A DNA stretch of 64,000 nucleotides from Trichaptum fuscoviolaceum (GCA_910574455.1 CAJSYZ010000008.1:2668707-2732706); one strand, 5' to 3'; positions 1 through 10,340 are shown, counted from the stretch's first letter. Numbers and translations: made by a program. Notes: generated from the letters alone by a model not told the origin.

Positions 1-1148
1 GTCTTGGGGGCAGAGGCGGCGGGCGGAGCGGTGGATGACAAGGCGGCGGTCTGTGAAGCCACCTTTGATCGGCCATTTGATCTCTTGCTCCGCTGCGGAC
101 AGTCTCGAGCCAGGTGTCCATGCTCACCGCACTGGAAGCAGAGTCCGCGGCGCATTATCTCTTCGGTGCTCAAGCGGTCGATGTCCATCGCGTCGGGGTC
201 CCGAGTCGGTCCGCGCGAAGCGGAGTGGTGTGTCTGCGAGCGGGAGCCCCAGTTCGGACTCCAGTTGTTCTGCCTGAAGCCAGTCCAACGTGCACGCAAG
301 TCCTCATCGTATTCGCAAAGCAGTCGGACCCACTGGTCAAAGCTCTTTGTCTCCGGGATCTCTTTGCTCGCCAGATCGTATCGGAACTGGCTGCTGAGTC
401 CGGTCTCGAACACCAACATCTTCCCATCCATCCCCCAGTCCACCTCCGACTCCACCAGCAACGCACGAAACTTCGCCGCATACTCCGACACCGTGTCCTT
501 GCCCTGGCGCAGTTTCATAAGCTCCTGTCCGGCGTGGCGCTTGATGTTCGGACATCCGAATGCGGACTGGAGGGACGCCAGGAAGAGTTCCAAGTCGGTC
601 ATGCGAGCGGGGACTTCGGTGCCCTCGAGGGCGGCGGTCGTGTGCGGACGAGCCCATTGTTCAGCGGGCCCGCGGAGTAGCGAAGCGGCCCATAGACAGG
701 CCATTGTCGGACTGCCTACAAACTCCTGGGGGCGCATCCGGACATAAAGTCGGACCTTCTGCGACCACTCCTCAAAACTGATACTCTCCGCCTCCTTATC
801 TTTCGGTGTACGCCCATAGAACGCGGGCGGGGCACCGACCTTCGGACCCTTGGGAGTGCGGGTCGCGCCTTCCTGTGCATTTCGGACAAACAGGTTCATG
901 AAGTCGTGGAGGCGCTGGTTTTCGGCGGTCACCTCCTGCAGGTGTGACTGGAGAGGTCGGGTGGCATCATTGATAGCCTGGAGGACGTCTGGGGGGAGGT
1001 CTCCGCTCTGCTGGGGCGGCGGTGCGGCCTGTGGGGGAGCAGCACCCGGAGTCGGAGTTGGAGCAGCGCCTGGTGCGGGCACTGCTTGCGCGGGGTTGAT
1101 CGGGTCGGTCATATCTTCGTCGGAGTCTTCTTGTCCGAATATTCCCAT
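1..1148 (-). CDS. Ty3/gypsy Gag, partial (3' end beyond window)
   Basis: N-terminal and central part of a retrotransposon capsid/nucleocapsid protein, reading from ATG at 1148 to the window edge. It aligns base for base (constant offset 41401, no net indel) with the complete gag at 41269-42549, and I see no stop in this frame. The proline/alanine-rich N-terminus, the capsid-like centre and the start of a CCHC zinc knuckle (C-F-Q-C-G-E-H-G-H, near position 130) are all visible. It is the first gene of an element whose pol and other LTR lie left of the window. Many point differences from the second copy show an older or different subfamily member. Confidence 0.85.
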   Translation of the reverse strand, partial: MGIFGQEDSDEDMTDPINPAQAVPAPGAAPTPTPGAAPPQAAPPPQQSGDLPPDVLQAINDATRPLQSHLQEVTAENQRLHDFMNLFVRNAQEGATRTPKGPKVGAPPAFYGRTPKDKEAESISFEEWSQKVRLYVRMRPQEFVGSPTMACLWAASLLRGPAEQWARPHTTAALEGTEVPARMTDLELFLASLQSAFGCPNIKRHAGQELMKLRQGKDTVSEYAAKFRALLVESEVDWGMDGKMLVFETGLSSQFRYDLASKEIPETKSFDQWVRLLCEYDEDLRARWTGFRQNNWSPNWGSRSQTHHSASRGPTRDPDAMDIDRLSTEEIMRRGLCFQCGEHGHLARDCPQRSKRSNGRSKVASQTAALSSTAPPAASAPK

Positions 1149-1199
1149 TCAGAGGGATCAAAAATCGGTCGGTGCAATCGCAGGGTGTCGAAAGAACAA

Positions 1200-1210
1200 A
1201 CTTTTGGTCT
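1200..1210 (-). promoter_or_regulatory. Primer-binding site of the left gypsy element
   Basis: Minus-strand AGACCAAAAGT, two bases from the LTR edge. It is complementary at 10 of 11 positions to a site inside the neighbouring LTR (1384-1394), as in self-primed Tf1-type elements. The complete gypsy copy has the perfect 11/11 version. Confidence 0.5.
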
Positions 1211-1212
1211 AA

Positions 1213-1783
1213 TGTTACGACCTAGAGTGGTTCCTTCGCCTTCGAGACCCTGAATCGGACACGGACGACGATCGGACGCAATGAGCGGCGGTTCTCACTC
1301 TGAGAAGCACTTTACAAGTCAATTAAGCTATTCTACACATCAGAGCTAAAGATAAACACATCACCTGGGAAGCACTTGACAAGAGGCCAAAAGTGGAGTG
1401 CTTCTCAGGCGGACGGGCGCTTTTGGCAAGCGCAGGAGGAACTGTATAGTTCCTCCAAGCCACTGTCCGAACGGACCCGTGGTCCGATCCGAATTTGAAA
1501 TACAAATAGAAAGATGAATAAGCATCGCTGGCGCACCGGGTTTGAACCCAAGCGCACAGAAAAGTGTCCGTTAGTGAATAGAATCAAAAGAAACAACAAT
1601 CCCCGTGTGCAGACAGATGCAAAGGTGTACGCGCCGTACGGGCTTCGTACCGAGCGCGTACCGCTGACCGTACAAGCGTCTCGTACGATGTCAGGAATCG
1701 AAAGTAAAGAAAAGACATCAATAAATCATAAGTAAAAGGAAAATAAAGGAAAACAATAAGTAAATCCGTGGCAATTCCTGACA
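1213..1783 (-). repeat. 5' LTR of the left gypsy element
   Basis: 571-bp LTR bounded by TG...CA (TGTTACG...CTGACA on the plus strand). The first ~200 bp on the plus strand (R/U5 side) nearly match the 576-bp LTRs of the complete gypsy at 36850-43189. The rest (U3 side) is largely different apart from the last bases, so this is a divergent or recombinant LTR. The U3 side carries a cluster of GTAC-containing motifs (about 1625-1690). The partner LTR is outside the window, so no target duplication can be tested. Confidence 0.8.
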
Positions 1784-1921
1784 TTGACCGCGCTGACTTC
1801 AAGTTGCATGTCTGTTGGCATTTCCAAGTCTTTGCAGCAAAAACTTAGGTGCGCTGTTTGGTGGCATGAAGGTCTCCAAGCGAGAATGCAAAGTACTTGA
1901 GTACAAGAAACAAGTCCTTTG

Positions 1922-2407
1922 GAGGCCGTGCTCTATCACCAACACAAAGAAGCAAAGGATAAGTATAATCTGTTTGTTACTGACATCAACCAGTGAGAAG
2001 CAGCGCAGACCTTCGGAACCGGCGCTTCAGACAAGGATCAACCTGTCATCAATTCCAAGTAGCCTGGCAGACAATCTAGCTCTGTATTGGACACAATGGG
2101 TGCGGAAGCAAATCTTATAACCGCGAAGCGCCTGCTAGGGCAGCAGATCGAAGAGGCAGAAAAGCGCGCTTGAGCTATCAACAACATGCGGATGAGTCTG
2201 TCAATCTGTCAGTCCTGCTATCAACCACTGGAGGTGATTCAAAAATTCCCCGTGCACATTGTTGTTGCAGAGAAAGGCTCGGACAAGACAAGACAACTCC
2301 CTCAGTACCTTCACAAGACTTGTTAAACAGTGAATGGGATGAATGTCGGGTGCGCGCTGCTGCGTTGCGTTCCTGCAACAAGTGTTGCAGCATGTGTTGC
2401 TGAGGAA
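1922..2407 (+). pseudogene. DEAH-box splicing helicase fragment (Prp2-like), decayed
   Basis: One reading frame of 162 codons without indels, but with at least four in-frame stops. It still shows the start of a DEAH-box RNA helicase core. An E-x-x-x-K-R-A stretch is followed by a degraded Walker A block (A-E-K-G-S-D-K-T-R-Q-L-P-Q-Y-L-H, where the family has G-E-T-G-S-G-K-T-T-Q; 2266-2310) and motif Ia ending S-V-A-A-C-V-A-E-E (2370-2407). Intact relatives remodel the spliceosome with ATP. Walker A glycines and the motif Ia arginines are replaced, so it cannot be functional. It is cut by a gypsy LTR at 2408. Family assignment is from motif reading; Prp2 versus Prp16/22 is uncertain. Confidence 0.65.
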
Positions 2408-2754
2408 TGTCAGGAATCCGCCTCAGGTTATTTTATTTCTTTTATTTTTCTTTTATTTTCTTTTACAATCACACTCCGAGTCGGATTCCCGACATGTCCG
2501 CTCCGAAAGCGGACTATCTTTGACTCCGATTCTCTTCCTTTTTGCGTAGATTACTTGCCTGTATGTTTGCAGGTCACTAGGACAAGCGCCCTGCAAGCAA
2601 TTCTCTTTTCTTTCTTTCTTCCACCACTCCGACTCAAACCTCTGCTCTACCAATGCGGGACCCCGACTAGAGCGGGACCCCGAACTCCGACTTACGTCAG
2701 CGGTACAGGTCGGACCTAGTCGGATCAGGGTCCAGTGGCTTGGTACTGTATAGT
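2408..2754 (+). repeat. Truncated gypsy LTR (U3 part), opposite orientation
   Basis: Starts TGTCAGGAATCCGCC and follows the reverse complement of the 576-bp gypsy LTR (37425 downward) to the TATA-like TACTGTATAGT, where the match stops abruptly. R and U5 are missing, so this is a solo-LTR fragment cut upstream of the inferred RNA start. It abuts the helicase pseudogene on the left and a hAT-like terminus on the right. Confidence 0.8.
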
Positions 2755-2756
2755 GA

Positions 2757-3770
2757 ATAGCATGAGCAGTACCCACAGGTATAGGTACCTGTTGTAAACT
2801 AGAAAGGTACTCAGGAGGTGGAGTGTAGCTAAAACCCAATAAGAAAGACTACTGAAAGAGAGACGGAAAGAAGAGGAGAAACAGCGGAGGAAACTAATGA
2901 AATCCAACTAACGGCCCAACCGTCCGTAAGACAAAGTCTTCGCGCGCGTCGCTCAAGAGAATTGATGGCCGTTGCGGCCCGAAGTTGTCGTTCCGTCGAA
3001 AGAACTAAGTCAACCAGCAGAACACGCCTATGCATGGACTCCAGTCAACCGTCCGTAAGTATGTCTTCTGCGTGCGCGCCGCAATCGTCGCTCGCGAGAA
3101 GTCCGAAGACAAGAAACAAAAAGGACTCTTGCACGTCCGTAAAAGTGTTGCGCTGCCTGTAAGAAAGTGTCGAAGACAAGAAACAAACAGAAACCAGAAG
3201 AAACGAGTCCTAAAGCACGCGCAACAGCGCAGACGTCAGACTCGCTCTCGTTCTCGCTCTCGCAGGTGGTGGTTGGGGAAAGGTAAGTTTCTTTTCACAC
3301 GGTCTACATGACGCAACTAACACAAGTTAATACCGCGTGTGAACCGGCTACTCCGGCCACGCAAACTACCACGGAACCGTTGTCTTTGTTCCCGTCCCTC
3401 AATTGGCAACCCGTTTCCCACGCCACTCGCGCCCGTCGCCACACTCTAAGTGTCCAGCCGGACGCATATCCCGCAAGCTCGTTTGCTCGTCCACTCATCG
3501 CATTGTCCGTTGTGTGATCGCCAGTGAGCTCTGTGCCTTGTATTCTCTATTGCTTGTGCTCAGGTACAGTTTTCCCTTTGCTATTTGGCTTCGAGTGTCG
3601 GCCGGGAGTGTTTCTGCTTGTCCGGTGTCCAGTGTATGCACCCGGATTCTGTCCGGATGCCTCTGCTGTGTCCGACGGGCGTTGTACAAACACTGGATGC
3701 AGTCCAGGTGTTACACCGTACCTGCGGGTACAACATTTTTTACCTCTGGATGACAACCTGTAGGTAATTA
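2757..3770. mobile_element. hAT-like remnant with SR-rich/ING cargo
   Basis: The left edge (TAGCATGAGCAGTACCC, then an AGGTACCTG motif) resembles the hAT terminus at 10341 (TAGAGCATGACAC, then AGGTACCTG repeats). The interior 2890-3400 is an inverted copy of 10540-10985 inside that element, with the divergent SR-rich/ING 5' region in both. Near 3715-3760 further TACCTG/GGTAC motifs recall the subterminal repeats, but I cannot find a clean right terminus or target duplication. Boundaries are therefore approximate. The stretch 3400-3715 shows no recognisable coding content. Confidence 0.5.
3061..3282 (+). pseudogene. SR-rich protein 5' exon fragment, frameshifted
   Basis: Starts with an ATG-led M-S-S-A-C-A-x-Q-S-S-L-A-R-S-P-K-T-R-N-K stretch and ends in an arginine/serine repeat (R-S-R-S-R-S-R), then a splice donor G/GTAAGT at 3283. 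It matches the copy at 10640-10883, but indels around 3150-3190 break the frame. The following ~45 bp (GTAAGT...CTAACACAAG) are conserved between the copies and look like a short intron. I do not recognise the parent protein; RS repeats suggest an RNA-processing role, which is inference only. Confidence 0.5.
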
Positions 3771-5198
3771 CATAACAGCAGTCCTACCAGCAAATGAAAT
3801 GCTTCACATGTAGCATTTGCTGATAGAGTCTGATGTATGAGATTCAGCCTTGCTGTGCATATTTAGATGACGGTTTTTGCATTATGCTCAGCCATTACAG
3901 CAGTCATATACATGAGAGTGTAGATACAGCCAGTATATTCTATTTAGTGGATAGACATATATTTAATTTGTATATCCACCGCTTTTTTGAGCTAATTATA
4001 ACACTCAGGCACTGCTGATTGACAGAATGCTGTAATAGATTAGAATTTAATAATTTCCATCCATTTTGGGATTTGAGGCACACCAGGGTCCAGGACCCTG
4101 AGGTCCAGATCACTTGGTGCCTGCTACCGCTTTAGAGTGAGTCGTGGGAATAAATTCAAATTAGCCTTTGCAGGCCCTACAGGCCTTTAAAAATAGCGCA
4201 AAAATAGCCAAAAAATCAGAAAAATATTCTTGGACACTGCCGCTTTGCCCTAGCATGGGAACTACGCTTCTGGACGACCATATTAGGGTACCATTATGTT
4301 CTGGGCCCCACTGGGCCCTTCCTAAAGCGGTAAAAATTATCATAAAATAGATAATTATATTCATTTGCACCTGCATATATGCAGGCTTCCCCTGGGCTTA
4401 CCAGCAGCAGATAAAATATGCTAAAATCGGATTATATTAGTAGAAGCATACTTAAGATGAATTGGATAGCTGTATATGGTAATACTAGCTGGGAACATGT
4501 ATAGAACAGCAAAACATGTTCTATTTATAATGCTATTCAAATGGGGCTTATTTCACCATATTGGGGTACCTCCGGAATGAAAATTTTGATGGGAATCCAA
4601 TGGAACGTACTAGAAGAGCTGAAACGGGCTTTTACGGCGCCAAAATATGCATTTCACGTATTATTACAGAATATTATTTTATTTAGATGTTAACTTTATC
4701 ACAGCACTTCTACTGCATGTAATGGCACGTATAAATAGCCGAACTGGTACAAAATGACGAGGAGAACAATAATATGAGCTTAGAATAGCTGCACGGGCGC
4801 TATATGGACCTGTATAACACTAACTCATTTTGGAGTGCAAGCAATTATTGTTTCTCTATCATATGCATATAAACATAGTGTGTACATGTGCTAGTAGCTT
4901 CAAATAACTCTTTACATATGTCTTTCACGTTGTACGAAGTTTCACAGTAATCGGAGCTCATCCTGAATTGATATAAGGCATGCAATTTTCGAGAAGAATG
5001 GTTAATATCAATTTATCGGGAGGGTTATTGGTCAGGCACATAGTGGCAAACATTCACTATAAGTATCCTTAACATAATACAAAAGCATGTTTGGGGTACA
5101 GATGGAATCTGGAAGTTATATGTGTTTCTGACATAACATGTACATTTTGATATTACACATTGGTCCATATGCAAGATAAAGACCCGCATGTTATTTGA
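3771..5198. other. AT-rich region, no recognisable gene
   Basis: About 1.4 kb of AT-rich DNA without a convincing reading frame. A hairpin (CAGCAAATG ... CATTTGCTG) lies at about 3789-3823. I find no terminal repeats, no LINE or LTR similarity to the rest of the window, and no conserved protein motif. It may be degenerate repeat or unique spacer DNA. Confidence 0.6.
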
Positions 5199-5355
5199 CA
5201 GGCTGTCAAGGCAACACATAAGGCTCAGGGTCTGGCTACAAGACTGTCACTTCGTAGAACTTTCCTTTCGGCTAAGAAGCAAGAATCGGAACCAATGTCT
5301 GGCTGGATCAGCAGGGTCAAATCAATTCGTTGGGACCTCAAACAAATTGGTGTCC
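5199..5355 (+). pseudogene. Copia Gag (UBN2-type) remnant
   Basis: A 52-codon open stretch reading A-T-H-K-A-Q-G-L-A-T-R-L-S-L-R-R-T-F followed by M-S-G-W-I-S-R-V-K-S and W-D-L-K-Q-I-G-V. This is the typical mid-section of UBN2-family Gag proteins of Ty1/copia elements. A stop lies just upstream, and the frame is cut at 5356 by the poly(T) end of LINE LN1. It has no counterpart in the two copia elements of this window, whose ORFs lack this domain, so it comes from another copia family. Confidence 0.55.
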
Positions 5356-5467
5356 TTTTTTTTTTTTTTTTTTGTCTGTATTATTCCTGCAGAGTAGCTA
5401 CGTACATGACCTATCTACTACAGAGGCGCCCGTCATCAAGTTACACTAGAAACTGGGTGGGTGGTGC

Positions 5468-5486
5468 CCGCCGCCAAAGGCGGCGG
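5468..5486 (-). other. 3'-UTR hairpin of LN1 (type B)
   Basis: 8-bp GC-rich stem CCGCCGCC/GGCGGCGG with a 3-nt loop, about 110 bp from the poly(A) tail. It is present in all LINE 3' ends of the window with paired base changes, so it is probably the structure recognised by the ORF2 reverse transcriptase. Confidence 0.55.
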
Positions 5487-5655
5487 TGATAATAAGTGAG
5501 AGCACCGCCTATTAAGGGAGAGAAAAGGAAGAGGAGAAATTGGTATACATGTCACCCCGCCCATGTCAAGGCGTAGGCGAACCTACACTACATGCGCAGA
5601 CGGAAGCTTAGAAGAGAGACGGTGGCTGCTGAGCAAAATACATAGTAAATAGCAA

Positions 5656-8600
5656 TCAGAGATCGTGAGGTAAGTCTGGAAGTTGACCATCAAAATCATA
5701 AAGATCCGGGTCCGCGTCCTGTGTCCTGGGTCCAAGGGCTCGCCTAACGTACACACGAAGGGTTGTCAGGTCCATGTCCTGGTCAGTTGGGAGGCCATCT
5801 AGCTCCATCATCGCAAATGCAAGGCGGATGGCAGCTGAGGTGCGCTGAGTGGGGCGGTCGAGATGCCTAGTGAACTTAAGCCACTTGCGAATCACGTCGA
5901 TAAGGGGTTCGTCTGCCCACTCTGTGTGGTGGGCTGGGAGTGGGGTGCCTTTAGGCCAGACCTTACCAATCCAAGGACGGAATGTCTCGCAACCACCAAG
6001 TATGTGGGCGGCGGTCTGGGCAGGCCAAGGGGGATGATTGTGCCAACGACAGTAGGTGATCAGGCCGTTTCTGCGCCTATATTCTGGGCTCATGCGCATC
6101 CAGTACGCCCCAAAGGGGCCAGCGCAGCAGAGGACTTGAGCAACTGCTGAAATCTCAGCGCGGGGGTAGGTGTCCGACATCTCCATGAGTGCGCGCGGAC
6201 GACGTTTTGGTGGGCCTGTGATTGCCAAATACTTGTCGGCAGTGGAGGCAGTGGCGTGGGCGAGGTGGTCCTCCCATTGCTTCTGGGCGTTGAGGGTGTT
6301 CTGCTCGCGGAGGGCGGATATCGAAGGAAGGGAAGATGAGGGTGGCAGTTCTGTGGCTTTCTTTGCTTCTTCATCAGCCCATTCGTTTCCTGGGACGCCT
6401 GAGTGGCCCGGGCACCAGTGAAACTCGATTTTGAGATTGGGATGAATGTCCAGCAGGTTGGTGATGCCTGCTTTCCAAGCGAGTAGTAGGTGGGCGCCAG
6501 GTGCTGAGGGCCAGTCGCGGACAAGGCGAAGGGCGGTTAGCGAGTCTGACATGAAGACGATGGACTCCACTTCCAGGAGGTGGCGGCCGAAGTGAGAGGC
6601 GGCCCAAGCTGGAGCAGACGCAAGGGAGAAGATCTCAGCGTCAGTGGCAGTGGCGATTTTGGGGGAAGCGCAGTGTCTGAAGCCCAAGCAATGGTGACCG
6701 CGCATAGCGACAATTGCTGAGCCAGACTTGCGCTCGAGTCTGGAGCCGTCTGTGAAGATCTGGACGGAGGTTGTGGTGCACAGAGAGTTGGCAGATGAGA
6801 CAAACGCCTGGCGAGTGTCAATGTCAACGGGACCGGCAGGGATGGCAAATTTGAGGCGTCCTCCAGCAAAAGCAAGTGGATCCTCCCAGGGAGAGTGTGT
6901 GTACGCAGGGACCTGTTGGGCAATCGGGACACGGTCGGCAAGCGAAGAAGAGTACAGGCGTGGTTTTTGTGCTGCAGGAATAGCACGTCTACCTACAGAA
7001 TGTGGAGTGCGCCAAAGGCGAAGAGCATGATTAGTTTTAAGATAATTGAAATAAAACTGAAACGGGGGCATAGAGCAAAGATAGTTGGTGCTTAGCGGTG
7101 AAGCGCCTCGGTAAACACCAAGGATCCACCTGCAAGCGGTGTTTTGGACACCCTGTAGACGAGCCACAAGGGTCTTCTGGCGGGTGCCAGTGTACCAAAC
7201 CGGCGCAGCCCATGCGAGGACTGTTCTGACGCAGGCTGAGTAGAGCTGGCGAAGGTTGAGGGCGGACATGCCTCGCTCTGTGTTGGCGAGCAGGCGAATG
7301 GCAGCAAGTGTGGAGAGGCCCTTGGAGCGCATGCGCTCAACATGGGGTTTGAAAGACAAGGCCGGATCCCACCAGATCCCCAACCACCGAAGTGGGATGG
7401 AGGGCTTAATGAGAGTGTCCTCGTCGAGTTGGACGCCCCGGGAGTCCCAGCCGCGATATCTTTGGCGACGCCCAGGGGGGTGGAAGTGGAGGAGCTCGGT
7501 CTTCGCGGTCTCGATGTTGAGATTGATGTCGTTGAAGAGCGAGTTGAGGTGGTGATAAGCGCCTACTAAGTTCCTGCAGTTGGCGGTGACTGATGAGCCA
7601 GTGATGGCAATCATGTGGTCGTCGACGTATGCTAGGAGCTCGCAGTCAGGGTGGTGGAACCGCTGTATCGCAATAGCTGCAAAAAGAGTGGAGAGAATGG
7701 GTGAGACTGGGGAGCCCTGAGGCGTCCCAAAGTCCGGTTTACGGACACTAGGGAGTGTGGTGCCATCGAAAGAGATAGCAGCCTCCCGCCCGGTCATGAA
7801 AGAAAGGCACCAGTCCGCCATGTCTGGCGAACAACCTAACTCCAAGAGCCGGTGGTGGAGATGTTGTGGATGAACCGAGTCAAAGAAGCCTTGTATGTCC
7901 ACCGCTAGGACAGAACACACTTTGTCTTCCGACTGGGCTTTCTCCACAATCTGTAAAAGGCGTTGGGCAGCGTCGTAGACAGAATGTCCTTGACGACCGC
8001 CGTACTGGTTTGGGGGAAGCCAGTTCTGGGTGTTAGCCAGAAACTGGAGACGGTTAGCAATGATCTTCTCAAGGAGTTTCCCTAAGGTCTCCTCAAGAGT
8101 AATCGGTCTGTAGGACCGAGGAGAGAATTGGTCCTTCTTGTTTGGCTTCCTGAGCATTACTACCTTTGTTATCCGCCAGCACGCTGGGTGGTGGCCCAAG
8201 CGCAGACAGTCGTTGAACAAAGATAGCACCTCCTTAGCGAAGGATCCAATCACCCATTTGAGGGGACGGTATCCAACGCCCGAGGGGCCAGGAGCAGACA
8301 AGTTGGAAGTGCCGGCCAGGGCGTCCATAAGCTCTTTCATGAGTATTGGAGGCGCCGCTGCAGAAGGTGGGGGCAGCGGGCGTAAGCCCGCTGCTGGAAG
8401 TGGAGGGGGAGGAGGAAAGTAGGTAGAATGAAACAACTCAGCTTTCTCCTGCTCAGTGGTGGTGAAGGTGCCGTCTGGTTTCCTCAGCGAAGGCACAGGA
8501 GTAGGGCGGATACCGAGGCCGCGCTTGGCCCAGCTCCAGATATTGGTGGAATTGGCGTCTTTCACCTGTTCTGCATAGAACACGCAACGCGCTGCTCTGG

Positions 8601-9663
8601 TAGTGGCTTTGAAGGCGCGTTTAGCAGCGGCGCGCAAACGGGCGGTAGGGGCGTCCTTAATTGCCGCGAGTGAGGATGAGCACTCAGGGGACCACCAGGG
8701 GACCTCTGTCTTGGAGCGCTTTCTGGGTTTGGTCATTGACTCCATCGCCGCCACCATTGCAGATTGAATGGCTTTGGCTTTGGCATCTAGTTCAGCCTTG
8801 TCTGACGCAGGAAGCGCGAACGCCTCATGCAGCAAGGGGAAGGCAGTAGCACACCACGCCTCTCTGTCATCATTAGACAGTCTGGGGGGCCGTGGAAGGT
8901 GGACGAATGGTCCAACTGGCACCTCCCATGTGAGTAGGGTGTGGTCTGAGAGAGCGGAGTGGGAGCTGGTGAATGTATCCATCACCTGCTCTGGTGGGAT
9001 ATTGGGCGCAGTCCAAACCATATCGATCGGACAACGCGGCCCATCTTTACCCGGACGAGTGTCCACATCTGGGTGATGGGCAGGCTCATGTCCATGCTCT
9101 CGGAAGAAGTCATCCAAGGGTTGCCCCCTGTTTGACTCGGCATTGGAACATGGCAACTCTGACCAGGAACGATGCCGGCGATTGAAGTCGCCAGCAATCG
9201 TTAGGGAAGCGGCTATTGCCGGGGTGAGATTGAAGAGAAACGACTCACCTGGGTAAGTGGGGGTTGGGGCGGTGCGCTCTGGAGCCTGCTGACCGTAGTA
9301 ATTGCAGAGGCGGACAGTATGGGTAGAGCGAACCTCAATAGTCAGGACATCAGTGCCATGTGACGCTGCACCGACGATAGACCATGAGTGTGTTGGGAGG
9401 GACCGTGAAACGTAAGTAACCACTCGCGGACGGGTGGCCGGTGGGAGGCAGGGGACGTAACCTGGAATAGAAGGGACATTGAAGACGTCATCTCCCTCTG
9501 GGTTAGTCAATGAGGGTTGAGTACCAATCTTGTACCAGGGCGGTTCCTGGATAAGTAGAAGGTGTGGGGGACGGGGATTGTTAGCAAGAAGAGGAAAAAG
9601 AGAATGAATTGCTGTTAATGAGTGGGCAGCATTCCACTGAAGGACACGAAGTGTGTCAATCAT
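5656..9663 (-). CDS. LINE ORF2: endonuclease/reverse transcriptase/RNase H (LN1)
   Basis: Intact 1335-residue protein. It nicks target DNA and copies the LINE RNA at the nick. The N-terminal APE-type endonuclease has Q-W-N at ~9-11, the catalytic E at ~40, G-D-F-N at ~158 and S-D-H at ~239. The reverse transcriptase has the A-motif aspartate in A-V-D-I at ~589, G-T-P-Q-G-S-P at ~646 and Y-V-D-D at ~679. The RNase H domain has T-D-G-S at ~971, D-A-E at ~1008, S-D-S at ~1039 and N-E-W-A-D at ~1093. A C-terminal C-x2-H...H-x4-C cluster lies at ~1205-1225. The start ATG overlaps the ORF1 stop as ATGA (9660-9663). All catalytic residues are present, so this copy could supply ORF2 despite its broken ORF1. 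Confidence 0.93.
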   Translation of the reverse strand: MIDTLRVLQWNAAHSLTAIHSLFPLLANNPRPPHLLLIQEPPWYKIGTQPSLTNPEGDDVFNVPSIPGYVPCLPPATRPRVVTYVSRSLPTHSWSIVGAASHGTDVLTIEVRSTHTVRLCNYYGQQAPERTAPTPTYPGESFLFNLTPAIAASLTIAGDFNRRHRSWSELPCSNAESNRGQPLDDFFREHGHEPAHHPDVDTRPGKDGPRCPIDMVWTAPNIPPEQVMDTFTSSHSALSDHTLLTWEVPVGPFVHLPRPPRLSNDDREAWCATAFPLLHEAFALPASDKAELDAKAKAIQSAMVAAMESMTKPRKRSKTEVPWWSPECSSSLAAIKDAPTARLRAAAKRAFKATTRAARCVFYAEQVKDANSTNIWSWAKRGLGIRPTPVPSLRKPDGTFTTTEQEKAELFHSTYFPPPPPLPAAGLRPLPPPSAAAPPILMKELMDALAGTSNLSAPGPSGVGYRPLKWVIGSFAKEVLSLFNDCLRLGHHPACWRITKVVMLRKPNKKDQFSPRSYRPITLEETLGKLLEKIIANRLQFLANTQNWLPPNQYGGRQGHSVYDAAQRLLQIVEKAQSEDKVCSVLAVDIQGFFDSVHPQHLHHRLLELGCSPDMADWCLSFMTGREAAISFDGTTLPSVRKPDFGTPQGSPVSPILSTLFAAIAIQRFHHPDCELLAYVDDHMIAITGSSVTANCRNLVGAYHHLNSLFNDINLNIETAKTELLHFHPPGRRQRYRGWDSRGVQLDEDTLIKPSIPLRWLGIWWDPALSFKPHVERMRSKGLSTLAAIRLLANTERGMSALNLRQLYSACVRTVLAWAAPVWYTGTRQKTLVARLQGVQNTACRWILGVYRGASPLSTNYLCSMPPFQFYFNYLKTNHALRLWRTPHSVGRRAIPAAQKPRLYSSSLADRVPIAQQVPAYTHSPWEDPLAFAGGRLKFAIPAGPVDIDTRQAFVSSANSLCTTTSVQIFTDGSRLERKSGSAIVAMRGHHCLGFRHCASPKIATATDAEIFSLASAPAWAASHFGRHLLEVESIVFMSDSLTALRLVRDWPSAPGAHLLLAWKAGITNLLDIHPNLKIEFHWCPGHSGVPGNEWADEEAKKATELPPSSSLPSISALREQNTLNAQKQWEDHLAHATASTADKYLAITGPPKRRPRALMEMSDTYPRAEISAVAQVLCCAGPFGAYWMRMSPEYRRRNGLITYCRWHNHPPWPAQTAAHILGGCETFRPWIGKVWPKGTPLPAHHTEWADEPLIDVIRKWLKFTRHLDRPTQRTSAAIRLAFAMMELDGLPTDQDMDLTTLRVYVRRALGPRTQDADPDLYDFDGQLPDLPHDL

Positions 9664-10340
9664 TCTCCTTGCTCCATAGTGTCATCGGGCGAATCAGAGT
9701 CTGAATCAGACTCATCATCGTTTGGTGAAGGGGCATACTTACGCCTCTGAGGGCACTTCACAGAGGTGGCTCTATGGGGGCCCTGACAGTTAGCGCAGAG
9801 ACGGGGATGGGAGCATGGAGTGCCAGCTGGAACAGCTTCCTGAGCGCAGGTGGGGCACTTCGAGCGGTGGTATTTAGTGGCATGCGGACCGGCGCAATAC
9901 GCACATGTGATGGGGGCCTTGCAGCCCCTACTGGAATGACCAAGCGCCTGGCATCTGTCGCACTGAGAGAAGCCTGGGCGCATTGGTGGGATGGATAGGC
10001 GGAGCCGGATTCCGAAGAGCCACACGGTCGGCTTTTTGAGGAGCTTCTCGCGTATTTCTCCTTTCTCTCTGTCTGCAAAGGTGAATATAACCGGGCAAAT
10101 CTCGAGTTTCTCTTTCTCGAGTGCATCCGATTGTGCTGTGTAGTGGGGGGGGACAATGTACTGGAGGTCGCTAAGGATGGGATTGCTCTGGAACTCGGCC
10201 AGCAGATCCTCCTGAGTGTACGTCGTCCGCTGACCCTTAGGAAGAGTAGTGTCCCTAGTGGGAACCATGGAAATCCTAAGGGTGGACCGCGGACGGACCC
10301 GGGTTGCAGTGAGTACCGGCGGCACTTGCATGGTACCCGT

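Noticed and set aside
1530..1560. GGGTTTGAACCC in the left LTR and GGTTCGAGTC in the gypsy-2 LTRs, resembling a tRNA T-arm or Pol III B box
   Set aside because: No matching acceptor, D or anticodon arms at tRNA spacing; short palindromes of this kind arise by chance.
3771..5198. Possible Helitron or helicase remnant upstream of LN1
   Set aside because: The T-H-K-A-Q-G-L stretch that suggested a helicase motif fits the copia UBN2 Gag pattern better when read with its downstream residues; nothing else supports a Helitron.
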